A stretch of 31,373 bases of DNA. Source: Candidatus Izemoplasmatales bacterium. Lineage in GTDB: Bacteria > Bacillota_I > Bacilli_A > Izemoplasmatales > Hujiaoplasmataceae. The stretch spans positions 1 to 31,373 of the forward strand of contig JAQWBC010000002.1 in NCBI GenBank assembly GCA_028707415.1. Reading direction: 5' to 3'. Below, one piece after another: positions 22,485 through 29,091 of the stretch. The position numbers were made by a program, and so were the translations under genes. Under the pieces are notes generated by a model. That model saw only the letters and a program-made list of their open reading frames with translations, was not told the DNA's origin and made no database searches. Position 1 is the first letter of the stretch; each line of letters starts with the position of its first letter.

Positions 22485-23018
22485 ATGGCAACTTATGTTA
22501 AAGGGTATAAAAAGCAAGGAGAACACACCTTGCTACTAAAGGTAATTGTTGGACTTATCGGCCTGGTATTGCTTGTTGTTGGAATTGCGTACATTTCTGA
22601 CTTGCTGACTAACCTTGGAGATTATGACGATTTTTCTGATCAGCATATCACCACTTATGGTGCGATTTTAACACAAAAAGACGATGAAAGCGTCCAATTA
22701 CAGAATTATGTGGTTTATTTTTATAATGCCGAAGATGAAGATTGTACCGACATGCAAAAAGAAGTATTAACCCTCGCGAAGAATATCAACGCTGATGCGG
22801 AAGTCGTTTTCTTCGTCGATTTAGATGCCATTACGGAAGACACCGCTGCCAGTGATGCGTTTTTAGATGCCATTGGCAAGACGCAGACCTTTCTCGGATT
22901 ATCGCCGATGTTGGTTTCAATTGCGGATGGAGTATTTAATACGGCATATTCCGATGACGATACTATTTTGGATGTTTTACATCAAATCGAAGCGGGAAAC
23001 TATACTCCTTTTGAATAA
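22485..23018 (+). CDS. Membrane-anchored thioredoxin-fold protein with a single cysteine
   Basis: A 177-residue protein. Residues 1-16 are basic, 17-40 form one transmembrane helix, and the rest is probably outside the cell. The soluble part has thioredoxin topology: strand NYVVYFYNAEDED, helix CTDMQKEVLTLAKNI, strand AEVVFFVDLD, and the cis-proline loop GLSPMLVSIADGVF (Pro141). Where CxxC belongs the sequence is EDEDC, leaving one cysteine (Cys87), the only one in the protein. It therefore cannot form the usual intramolecular disulfide; it may be monothiol, a chaperone-like or structural derivative. The RBS GAGGTGAAA precedes the ATG. It has its own promoter and terminator, so it is transcribed alone. 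Thioredoxin fold is inferred from pattern and not from a search. Confidence 0.75.
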   Translation: MATYVKGYKKQGEHTLLLKVIVGLIGLVLLVVGIAYISDLLTNLGDYDDFSDQHITTYGAILTQKDDESVQLQNYVVYFYNAEDEDCTDMQKEVLTLAKNINADAEVVFFVDLDAITEDTAASDAFLDAIGKTQTFLGLSPMLVSIADGVFNTAYSDDDTILDVLHQIEAGNYTPFE

Positions 23019-23037
23019 TTAACACAAACAATAATCA

Positions 23038-23056
23038 AACCCGCAAGGGTTTTTTT
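23038..23056 (+). terminator. Terminator after the thioredoxin-fold gene
   Basis: AACCC (23038-23042), a GCAA tetraloop, GGGTT (23047-23051) and a T-run to 23056. Confidence 0.85.
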
Positions 23057-23086
23057 ATTGTCGATATAGGAAAAATGCGAGTTTTA

Positions 23087-23095
23087 TGGTATAAA
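23087..23095 (+). promoter_or_regulatory. Extended -10 promoter of tex
   Basis: TGGTATAAA, preceded by TTA as in the tsaE and pcrA promoters; 35 bases before the ATG. Confidence 0.6.
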
Positions 23096-23130
23096 TAGAA
23101 GTGAATAATACAGAAAAAGGGTGATTTATC

Positions 23131-25332
23131 ATGGAATATATTAATGCCCTCCTGATTAAATCGGTTGCGGCTAATATTCAAATTAAAGAAAGCCAAGTCA
23201 AGACGGTTCTTGATCTTTTAGGCGAAGGAAATACCGTTCCCTTCATTGCCAGGTATCGCAAAGAAGTGACTGGATCTTTGGACGAAGAACAAATACGTGT
23301 TATTGAAAAAGAATATGAGTACGGGCAAAATTTGCAAAAGCGGAAAGACGATATTGCTCGTTTGATTGACGAAAAAGGCATGTTAACGGAAGAATTAAAG
23401 ATAAAAATTGATGAGGCGACTAAATTAATTGATTTAGAAGATATTTATCGCCCATATAAAGAAAAGAAAAAAACTAAAGCCACCGAAGCGATTGCTAAAG
23501 GATTGGAACCGTTGGCAAAAACGATTATGACTTTTCCGGTTATGGAAAAACTAGATGATCTTGCGTTGCCGTTTATCACAGAAGCAGTCCCCTCTATCGA
23601 AGCAGCTTTTACCGGAGCGAAGCATATCATTGCGGAAATGATATCCGACAATGCAGCTTACCGGAAATGGATTCGCGATTATACGAGCAGAACCGGAAAA
23701 ATCGTCACAAAAAAGAAAAAAGATGCCGTGGATGAGTATGCCACTTATCAGAATTACTATGAATATGAAGAAGCATTGAAAACGATTAAATTACACCGAA
23801 TTTTAGCGATAAATCGTGCTGAAAACGAAAAAGTTATTACCGCTTCAGTTACGTTAAATGCCGAAGACATCCTCCTTTTTTTAGAAAAACAAGTAATTGG
23901 AGAGCGAACTTCGATTGTCAATGCTTTAGTTAAAGAAGCTATTGCAGACGCGTATAAACGTTTGATTAGTGGAGCTATTGAAAGAGAAATCCGCAGCGAC
24001 TTTACCGAGCGCGCTGAGGATTCTGCCATCAAATTGTTTTCCGAAAATTTACGTAGCTTACTTTTACAACCGCCGATGAAAGGAAAGATGGTTTTAGGAA
24101 TTGATCCCGCCTTTCGGACGGGGTGTAAAGTGGCTGTCATTGATCAATTTGGTAAATTTATTGATAAATGTGTTATCTTTCCGCATGAAGCCAGGTTAGG
24201 AGCGGTTCCCGATTATCACAAGGTCGAAGAAGCAAAAGCAAAAGTTAAAACACTGATTGACAAATATCACATTGATATTATCGCTATTGGCAATGGAACC
24301 GCATCGCGGGAAACAGAGGCGTTCGTTGTCGATCTAATTAAAGCAATTACGAATCCGGTTTATTATGTTATTGTCAGTGAGGCGGGAGCTTCTGTCTATT
24401 CGGCTTCAGACCTCGCTCGAGAGGAATTTCCGGATTTTCACGTTGAAGAACGATCGGCTATCAGTATTGCCAGAAGGATGCAGGATCCCTTATCGGAATT
24501 AGTTAAGATTGATCCAAAAGCGATTGGCGTGGGGCAGTATCAACACGATGTCTCGCAAAGTAAACTCGCTGAATCATTGGATTTTGTCGTCTCGACGGCG
24601 GTTAACCAAGTCGGAGTCAATGTTAATACGGCATCGGCTTCATTATTAAAATATGTTTCCGGATTATCATTCGGGGTGGCGACAAATGTCGTCAAATTCC
24701 GCGAAGAAAATGGACCATTTAAGACTCGAGAAGCGCTTAAGAAAGTTGCCAAACTGGGACCGAAGATTTTTGAACAAGCAGTGGGATTTTTACGAATCCC
24801 AGATTCGGAAAACCCCTTGGATCGGACTCCCATCCATCCGGAAAGCTATGATTTAGCTTTAAGAATCTTAAAGCAAATCAATTTAAATCCCGAGGATATC
24901 GGTTCACCGATTGGTCAGCTGAAAGCGGGGATTGCAGATCGTAATTATCTTGCTCGCTCTTTGGATATCAAAATAATTACTTTAAATGACTTGCTTGAGG
25001 CAATTGCTTTGCCACAAAGAGATGTTCGGGACAATTACCCACAGCCGTTGTTAAAGAGTGATTTATTAAAACTAGAAGATTTGCAGCCCGGGATGGAACT
25101 TCAAGGAACTGTCCGTAATGTCGTCGATTTCGGAGCCTTTGTCGACTGTGGCATTAAAGAAGCAGGATTAGTTCATATATCAAAAATGAGTAAGGCATAT
25201 ATCAAACATCCATTGGAAGCCGTTTCTGTTGGGGATATTGTCAAAGTATGGGTCATTGCAGTGGATTTGGCACGCAAACGTCTCCAATTGACCATGCTTA
25301 ACCCTGAAGAACAAGCTAAAAAGGGTATGTAA
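23131..25332 (+). CDS. tex: Tex-family RNA-binding transcription accessory protein
   Basis: A full-length Tex protein of 733 residues. The N-terminal helical part includes GNTVPFIARYRKEVTGSLDEEQ. The YqgF/RNase H-like domain starts near 316 (VLGIDPAFRTGCKVAVID) and continues with IGNGTASRETEAFV. Helix-hairpin-helix repeats lie at about 490-560 (VNTASASLLKYVSGL..NGPFKTREALKKV), and the C-terminal S1 RNA-binding domain is at about 650-725 (GTVRNVVDFGAFVDCGIKEAGLVH). Tex proteins bind nucleic acid and affect transcription and, in some pathogens, toxin expression. The RBS AAAGGGTGA precedes the ATG. The GGDEF gene follows after 36 bases with no visible terminator, so they may be cotranscribed. 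Confidence 0.95.
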   Translation: MEYINALLIKSVAANIQIKESQVKTVLDLLGEGNTVPFIARYRKEVTGSLDEEQIRVIEKEYEYGQNLQKRKDDIARLIDEKGMLTEELKIKIDEATKLIDLEDIYRPYKEKKKTKATEAIAKGLEPLAKTIMTFPVMEKLDDLALPFITEAVPSIEAAFTGAKHIIAEMISDNAAYRKWIRDYTSRTGKIVTKKKKDAVDEYATYQNYYEYEEALKTIKLHRILAINRAENEKVITASVTLNAEDILLFLEKQVIGERTSIVNALVKEAIADAYKRLISGAIEREIRSDFTERAEDSAIKLFSENLRSLLLQPPMKGKMVLGIDPAFRTGCKVAVIDQFGKFIDKCVIFPHEARLGAVPDYHKVEEAKAKVKTLIDKYHIDIIAIGNGTASRETEAFVVDLIKAITNPVYYVIVSEAGASVYSASDLAREEFPDFHVEERSAISIARRMQDPLSELVKIDPKAIGVGQYQHDVSQSKLAESLDFVVSTAVNQVGVNVNTASASLLKYVSGLSFGVATNVVKFREENGPFKTREALKKVAKLGPKIFEQAVGFLRIPDSENPLDRTPIHPESYDLALRILKQINLNPEDIGSPIGQLKAGIADRNYLARSLDIKIITLNDLLEAIALPQRDVRDNYPQPLLKSDLLKLEDLQPGMELQGTVRNVVDFGAFVDCGIKEAGLVHISKMSKAYIKHPLEAVSVGDIVKVWVIAVDLARKRLQLTMLNPEEQAKKGM

Positions 25333-25368
25333 CCGCAAATATTAAATTCCGGCAAAGGGGGTAATAAG

Positions 25369-26961
25369 ATGCGACTAGACATGGCAATAGCGACGCTGTT
25401 ATTGTCGAGTAGTATACTTTTATTAGTAGCATTTATATATATCATAACCCGAAAAGATCAAATCGTGGGAATAAAGATTATCGCCGCAATCGCTGCTTTG
25501 AACTGTGGATACATGTTTTTTACCGCGGGATTCGTTCTTAGTGGCACTCCAGAAGCTCAAATATGGTTCAGTCATTTACAATATCTTTGTATTCCTTATT
25601 TTGCGGTAATGTGGTTTCTTTTATCGGTTCTGCAAAAACAGAATTGTATTCATTTTAAATGGTGGCGAGTCGGTTTATTGTTGGTGATACCGATTCTTTC
25701 TACAATTACCAGTTTCTTATATCCGGCAACAACTGAACCATCCGGATCGGCAGTGCAATTGCTTTTTTTTCAATCCCATGAAATCGTAACTTCATCGTGG
25801 GTTGGAGGCAACTACGTCGGAGTTTCCTTTAGTAAAGGAATAATGTATTATGTGATGATGGGATATAATGCGTTGTTGGCGATAATGGCGTTTGTAAACT
25901 ACCTTTTTATGTATCATAATAGCGCACGAACCGCAAAAAAGCGTGCTTTTATCTTTTTATTAGCTTGCGGATTGTCGTTCATAATGATAAACTCCGCTGT
26001 TATCAGAGATCAAACGCTGTCTCTCGATTTATCGCCGTTTTTTATGGGGATGTTCTCGGTAATCACCTTTATTCTTTTAATAAAGTTTGAACTTTTTGAT
26101 TTGATTCCAGTGGCATATCGGCAAATTTATACCGAATCGAATATCCCAATTTTGATTTTAGATGATAATTACGTCATTATTGAAACAAACAAGGTAGCGA
26201 AGAACTTTTTGCGAGGGCGAATTAAGGAAAATGAGCATCTCACCTTGCGTTCACTTGAAGGATTTGATCCAGGTGTGTTTTCCGATTTGATTAATCAATG
26301 CGAGCACGAATTATCAATTTTCGATAATGGTGAAGAACGTTATTTTTCGGTTCAACTGTACACTTTATATAATAAAAAACAAGCAGCATCCGGATATGTA
26401 GTGTATTACCAAGACATAACCGAGCATAAAAACGAAATGCGAAAATTGAAACATCTGGCGGAATACGATGATTTAACCAAGATTCATAACCGTCGGTATT
26501 TCTTTCAAAAAGCACTAGATAAATTTGATAAGGCGATTGTAAAAAACCAATCGATAACGCTTATTATGTTTGATTTAGATGATTTCAAGGCGATTAATGA
26601 TATTTACGGTCATCAAGCGGGGGATTATGTTTTACAAGAAGCAACGGCGGTGGTTACTAAAACCTTATCCGACGATGATTTGATAGGTCGATATGGAGGC
26701 GAAGAATTTATTATCTTCCAAACAGGAAAAACGATTGAAGATGCCGCTAAAATGGCTAATATGATATGCGTGAATGTCAGCAATCAAATTTTTGTTCATA
26801 ACGGAAGATCCATTAAGACAAGTGCGAGCTTCGGGGTTACGGGATCCAAAAATTTGATTACTAAATCGTTTGACAATTATATCAAGGAAGCTGATGATGC
26901 GTTGTATAAAGCAAAAAGTTTGGGGAAAAAACAAATTTATATTTATCAAGAAAATGAATAA
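25369..26961 (+). CDS. Membrane diguanylate cyclase: 7TM sensor, PAS and GGDEF domains
   Basis: A 530-residue signalling protein. Residues 1-242 hold seven hydrophobic spans, like the N-terminal 7TM region of some Bacillota histidine kinases (ending LIKFELFDLIPVAYR). A PAS domain follows (about 252-350: IPILILDDNYVIIETN...GYVVYYQDITEHK), then a short linker helix and the GGDEF domain (about 366-526). The catalytic motif is RYGGEEF (441-447), with DLTKIHNRRYF, FDLDDFKAINDIYGHQAGD and ADDALYKAKSLGKKQIY intact, so cyclic-di-GMP synthesis is likely. The inhibitory I-site RxxD five residues before GGEEF reads SDDD, so product inhibition is probably lost. No EAL domain is present. The RBS AAAGGGGGTAA precedes the ATG. 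The ligand is unknown. Confidence 0.9.
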   Translation: MRLDMAIATLLLSSSILLLVAFIYIITRKDQIVGIKIIAAIAALNCGYMFFTAGFVLSGTPEAQIWFSHLQYLCIPYFAVMWFLLSVLQKQNCIHFKWWRVGLLLVIPILSTITSFLYPATTEPSGSAVQLLFFQSHEIVTSSWVGGNYVGVSFSKGIMYYVMMGYNALLAIMAFVNYLFMYHNSARTAKKRAFIFLLACGLSFIMINSAVIRDQTLSLDLSPFFMGMFSVITFILLIKFELFDLIPVAYRQIYTESNIPILILDDNYVIIETNKVAKNFLRGRIKENEHLTLRSLEGFDPGVFSDLINQCEHELSIFDNGEERYFSVQLYTLYNKKQAASGYVVYYQDITEHKNEMRKLKHLAEYDDLTKIHNRRYFFQKALDKFDKAIVKNQSITLIMFDLDDFKAINDIYGHQAGDYVLQEATAVVTKTLSDDDLIGRYGGEEFIIFQTGKTIEDAAKMANMICVNVSNQIFVHNGRSIKTSASFGVTGSKNLITKSFDNYIKEADDALYKAKSLGKKQIYIYQENE

Positions 26962-26998
26962 TTTTTTTGGGGTACTGTTGTATTGCCGAAAAATGGTT

Positions 26999-27004
26999 TA
27001 TAAT
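26999..27004 (+). promoter_or_regulatory. Probable -10 box before the six-span membrane protein gene
   Basis: A perfect TATAAT 49 bases before the ATG. TTGTAT (26978-26983) lies 15 bases upstream, a short spacing. Confidence 0.4.
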
Positions 27005-27053
27005 AGAAACGAGATAGTGTTTTACAAACCCAAAAATTAAAGGAGGGTTTAAT

Positions 27054-27761
27054 ATGGCAAAAACAAAATTTGGATACGGTTGGCTTATTAAATGGATCCT
27101 GGCGGCAATATTGATTGCTGGAGGCATTTTAATCAAACTATTTGAAGTTCAGGTTGTTTATGCAACCACCGGGATTGCGATTGTGATTTTTTCTTTGTTG
27201 CGTGTTGTTCCACTACTAAAAACACTCAAAAAAGAAGTGTTGAGAACCATCAATTTGATTGAAATTATTTTTGATACGATTATCGGTGGATTGATGATTT
27301 ATGTTGTCTTTTCTGGCAACTCAACTGACCCGTTTTGGATTTCGCTTTACGGGTATTTATTGGCGATTTTCTTCTATGCTCGGGGGTTAATTTATTTCGT
27401 TTCGATGTATTTCTTTGACGAAAAGACCGAACCGTTGAAATTTTGGTTTCATTTAATCAGCCTTACTTTTGGGGCGGTTTTGTTTACCCTGGCAATGTTG
27501 AATCAAAACATTATGACAACCTTAGGCTGGATTGTTTTATTCATCTCGGTTGCGGGCGGGTTATATTTGGGATATGATGGATTCGGAGGATATAAGCTTT
27601 ATCGGGAACAATCCAAAGCTCTGAATGAAGCTAAAAAAGCTGCAGCACCTCAACCGATTGTCGATAAGACAATTTCCGAACCGGTTATGGAAGAACCAAA
27701 ACATAAAACGCCTGAACCAGAGATTCAAGAACCCAAGGAAAATGAAACTCCGGTTAGTTAA
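27054..27761 (+). CDS. Multi-span membrane protein, possibly DUF308/HdeD-like, with charged tail
   Basis: A 235-residue protein with about six hydrophobic spans arranged as three hairpins in the first 180 residues (IKWILAAILIAGGILIKLF, VYATTGIAIVIFSLLRVV, FDTIIGGLMIYVVFSG, FWISLYGYLLAIFFYARGL, LISLTFGAVLFTLAML, LGWIVLFISVAGGLYLGY). A hydrophilic tail rich in P, E and K (EEPKHKTPEPEIQEPKE, to the end) follows. The three-hairpin layout resembles the DUF308/HdeD group, but no decisive motif is seen and this is only a guess. The RBS AAAGGAGGG (27040-27048) is very strong, suggesting high expression. It stands alone between the GGDEF gene and tRNA-Ser. Confidence 0.75.
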   Translation: MAKTKFGYGWLIKWILAAILIAGGILIKLFEVQVVYATTGIAIVIFSLLRVVPLLKTLKKEVLRTINLIEIIFDTIIGGLMIYVVFSGNSTDPFWISLYGYLLAIFFYARGLIYFVSMYFFDEKTEPLKFWFHLISLTFGAVLFTLAMLNQNIMTTLGWIVLFISVAGGLYLGYDGFGGYKLYREQSKALNEAKKAAAPQPIVDKTISEPVMEEPKHKTPEPEIQEPKENETPVS

Positions 27762-27767
27762 ATAATA

Positions 27768-27796
27768 TTGACAGTCAGCCAAAAATAGAGTACTAT
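27768..27796 (+). promoter_or_regulatory. Sigma-A promoter of tRNA-Ser(GCT)
   Basis: TTGACA (27768-27773), exactly 17 bases, TACTAT (27791-27796), ending 20 bases before the tRNA. It lies inside the inverted repeat 27771-27811. Confidence 0.7.
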
Positions 27797-27811
27797 AAAA
27801 TGGCTGACTGT
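27771..27811. repeat. 11-bp perfect inverted repeat enclosing the tRNA-Ser promoter
   Basis: ACAGTCAGCCA (27771-27781) and TGGCTGACTGT (27801-27811) with a 19-base spacer, followed by TTTT. It may be the terminator of the upstream membrane protein gene, an operator, or both. The left arm overlaps the -35 and the right arm covers the start point. Confidence 0.8.
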
Positions 27812-27816
27812 TTTAT

Positions 27817-27907
27817 GGAGTAATACTCAAGTGGTCGAAGAGGCGCCCCTGCTAAGGGCGTAGGTCGGGTGACCGGCGCGAGAGTTCAAATCTCTCTTAC
27901 TCCGCCA
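27817..27907 (+). tRNA. tRNA-Ser (anticodon GCT)
   Basis: 91 bases including encoded CCA. The acceptor stem GGAGTAA pairs with TTACTCC, the anticodon stem CGCCC/GGGCG encloses loop CTGCTAA (anticodon GCT, 27851-27853), a long variable arm marks it as class II, and the T-loop is TTCAAAT. It reads AGC/AGT serine codons. Confidence 0.97.
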
Positions 27908-27916
27908 GTGAAAACT

Positions 27917-27944
27917 AAAAAGCGATGCGATTCGATCGCTTTTT
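27917..27944 (+). terminator. Terminator after tRNA-Ser(GCT)
   Basis: AAAAGCGAT (27918-27926) pairs with ATCGCTTTT (27935-27943) around an 8-base loop, ending in a T-rich tract. Confidence 0.85.
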
Positions 27945-27969
27945 CTTTTCGGAAATCAGGTAAAAAAAG

Positions 27970-27998
27970 TTGTTTTTATGTGTTTGCATTGATATAAT
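27970..27998 (+). promoter_or_regulatory. Promoter of tRNA-Ser(GGA)
   Basis: TTGTTT (27970-27975), 17 bases, TATAAT (27993-27998) with TGA extension: both a near-consensus -35 and an extended -10, as expected for a strongly expressed tRNA. Confidence 0.75.
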
Positions 27999-28033
27999 GA
28001 TATCGAACACAAAAAAGAATCATTGCTCTATTT

Positions 28034-28124
28034 GGAGGAGTACCCAAGTGGCTGAAGGGGCTGGCTTGGAAAGCTAGTAGATCGTTAACCCGGTGCGGGG
28101 GTTCGAATCCCCCCTCCTCCGCCA
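28034..28124 (+). tRNA. tRNA-Ser (anticodon GGA)
   Basis: 91 bases with encoded CCA. The acceptor GGAGGAG pairs with CTCCTCC, the anticodon stem CTGGC/GCTAG encloses TTGGAAA (anticodon GGA, 28068-28070), a long class II variable arm follows, and the T-arm is GGGGG-TTCGAAT-CCCCC. It reads TCC/TCT codons. Its 3' end is a typical integration site for mobile DNA, and the region after it is compositionally different. Confidence 0.97.
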
Positions 28125-28233
28125 TGTTTTCAATACGGAGTTTATTTGTTAAATTGCCGAAAATATGCCAAAATCATGGCTGAATCAGGGGATTTATCTG
28201 AATAAACACCTTAATCGATATTAAAAAAAGATG

Positions 28234-28292
28234 AAAAGACAATGTGAAGTCCTAATGAATGCATTTTTAGGATAAAACGGATGTCTTTTTTT
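28234..28292 (+). terminator. Terminator with branched stem after tRNA-Ser(GGA)
   Basis: AAAAGACA (28234-28241) pairs with TGTCTTTT (28282-28289), with an inner hairpin TCCTAA/TTAGGA (28250-28255 with 28267-28272), then Ts to 28292. Confidence 0.75.
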
Positions 28293-28358
28293 CTTTTTGC
28301 TTCTTTGCTATGACAAGGGGGATTTGAACTTAAAGCACTAAGAGTATAACTATCTAAT

Positions 28359-28380
28359 AAAAAAACACTCTCAAGGAGTG
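28359..28380 (-). terminator. Possible minus-strand terminator
   Basis: On the minus strand CACTC, a 5-base loop, GAGTG and seven Ts. No convincing minus-strand gene lies just upstream of it. Confidence 0.5.
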
Positions 28381-28516
28381 CGATATAAGGCGATTTCATA
28401 CGTTGGGGTTGAAATCCGTCATGGCGGAAATTGGCGGATTAAACATCTTTATGACTTAATAGAATAGAATACCATGTGTAGATTGAAACGCTGTCTTTCT
28501 CATATTGTAGGATACT

Positions 28517-28557
28517 ACACCTGATAGAACAAGACTATCAGGGATTATGGTGTTTTT
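28517..28557 (+). terminator. Terminator-like nested hairpin
   Basis: CCTGATAG (28520-28527) and CTATCAGG (28535-28542) form a perfect 8-bp stem. ACACC (28517-28521) can alternatively pair with GGTGT (28549-28553), which leads into a five-T run. The two pairings share bases 28520-28521. Confidence 0.55.
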
Positions 28558-28662
28558 GGAAACTAATCTCGTGCCAACAAAAAGGGAAATCATATCTCAT
28601 CTTGTGTGACAATCTTAGAAATGAATTCAAAACAATAGAATTTAGTGATAGAGGATATAGGC

Positions 28663-28691
28663 TTGACAGAAAAGTTAATAATGTATATTTA
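28663..28691 (+). promoter_or_regulatory. Possible promoter of the HTH-zinc ribbon-SPFH cassette
   Basis: TTGACA (28663-28668), 17 bases, TATTTA (28686-28691). TATAAT also occurs at 28690-28695 but at 21-base spacing. A second -10-like TATACT sits at 28800-28805, nearer the gene. Confidence 0.4.
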
Positions 28692-28762
28692 TAATAAAAG
28701 CTAGTAAAAATATTAAGTGCAAGGAAATGATATTAGCTCAGATTACTCTGACGTACATTAAA

Positions 28763-28778
28763 TCGCAATAAGTTGCGA
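28763..28778. promoter_or_regulatory. Operator-like inverted repeat upstream of the HTH gene
   Basis: TCGCAA-TAAG-TTGCGA, a perfect 6-bp inverted repeat with a 4-base centre, about 80-97 bases before the HTH gene and around 22-37 bases upstream of the TATACT at 28800. The position suits a binding site for the encoded regulator. Confidence 0.45.
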
Positions 28779-28859
28779 AATAATCGCGTGTTCATATTGT
28801 ATACTCAATTATTATGTGCTATTATTTAGGTAATAGACTATAGAAAGGTAGGCGATAAT

Positions 28860-29087
28860 ATGGATATCAGTTATAAAAAACTGTGGATTATTCTAATTGA
28901 AAGAGACATTTCACCAGCAGATTTGCGAAAAGATTTAAATATTGCAACTGGTACAATGACTAAACTTAGAAGAAATGAAGAAGTCGCCCTTTCTGTTTTA
29001 CTTAGAATTTGCGAATATCTTAAATGTAATATTGGTGACATTTGCGATGCTGTAATAAATGATAATAACGAGCATACTGAGGGGTGA
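28860..29087 (+). CDS. Small XRE/Cro-C1-type HTH regulator
   Basis: A 75-residue protein that is essentially one helix-turn-helix domain of the Cro/C1 type (HTH_26-like): YKKLWIILIERDISPADLRKDLNIATGTMTKLRRNEEVALSVLLRICEYLKCNIGDI. The recognition helix is around GTMTKLRRNE and the last helix around LLRICEYLKCNI. No sensor or oligomerisation domain follows. The RBS GAAAGGTAGG precedes the ATG. Its stop lies within the RBS of the zinc-ribbon gene (4 bases between genes), so the two are coupled. Four of its five arginine codons are AGA, unlike the core genes. It probably regulates its own cassette, perhaps through the inverted repeat at 28763-28778. Confidence 0.88.
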   Translation: MDISYKKLWIILIERDISPADLRKDLNIATGTMTKLRRNEEVALSVLLRICEYLKCNIGDICDAVINDNNEHTEG

Positions 29088-29091
29088 AGAC

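Larger units (their letters stand above)
28125..28859. other. 735-base gene-poor region with several hairpins between tRNA-Ser and the HTH gene
   Basis: No convincing complete gene on either strand. It contains terminator-like hairpins at 28234-28292, 28359-28380 (minus) and 28517-28557, a promoter-like TTGACA at 28663 and an inverted repeat at 28763-28778. One frame, 28482-28694, is open for 70 codons but lacks ATG, GTG or TTG near its beginning and is crossed by the 28517-28557 hairpin, so it may be a decayed gene remnant. The stretch is more A+T-rich than the region to its left. Confidence 0.7.

Noticed and set aside
23757..24140. Minus-strand open frame of 127 codons inside tex
   Set aside because: Antisense to the conserved YqgF region; no RBS or family resemblance.
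28317..28330. GGGGGATTTGAACT, resembling a tRNA T-arm on the minus strand
   Set aside because: The matching stem, anticodon arm and acceptor cannot be built around it, and it is not a repeat of the tRNA-Ser 3' end; probably chance or a very decayed fragment.
28211..28399. Minus-strand open frame of 62 codons in the gap after tRNA-Ser
   Set aside because: It runs through two terminator-like hairpins, has no good RBS and a low-complexity sequence.
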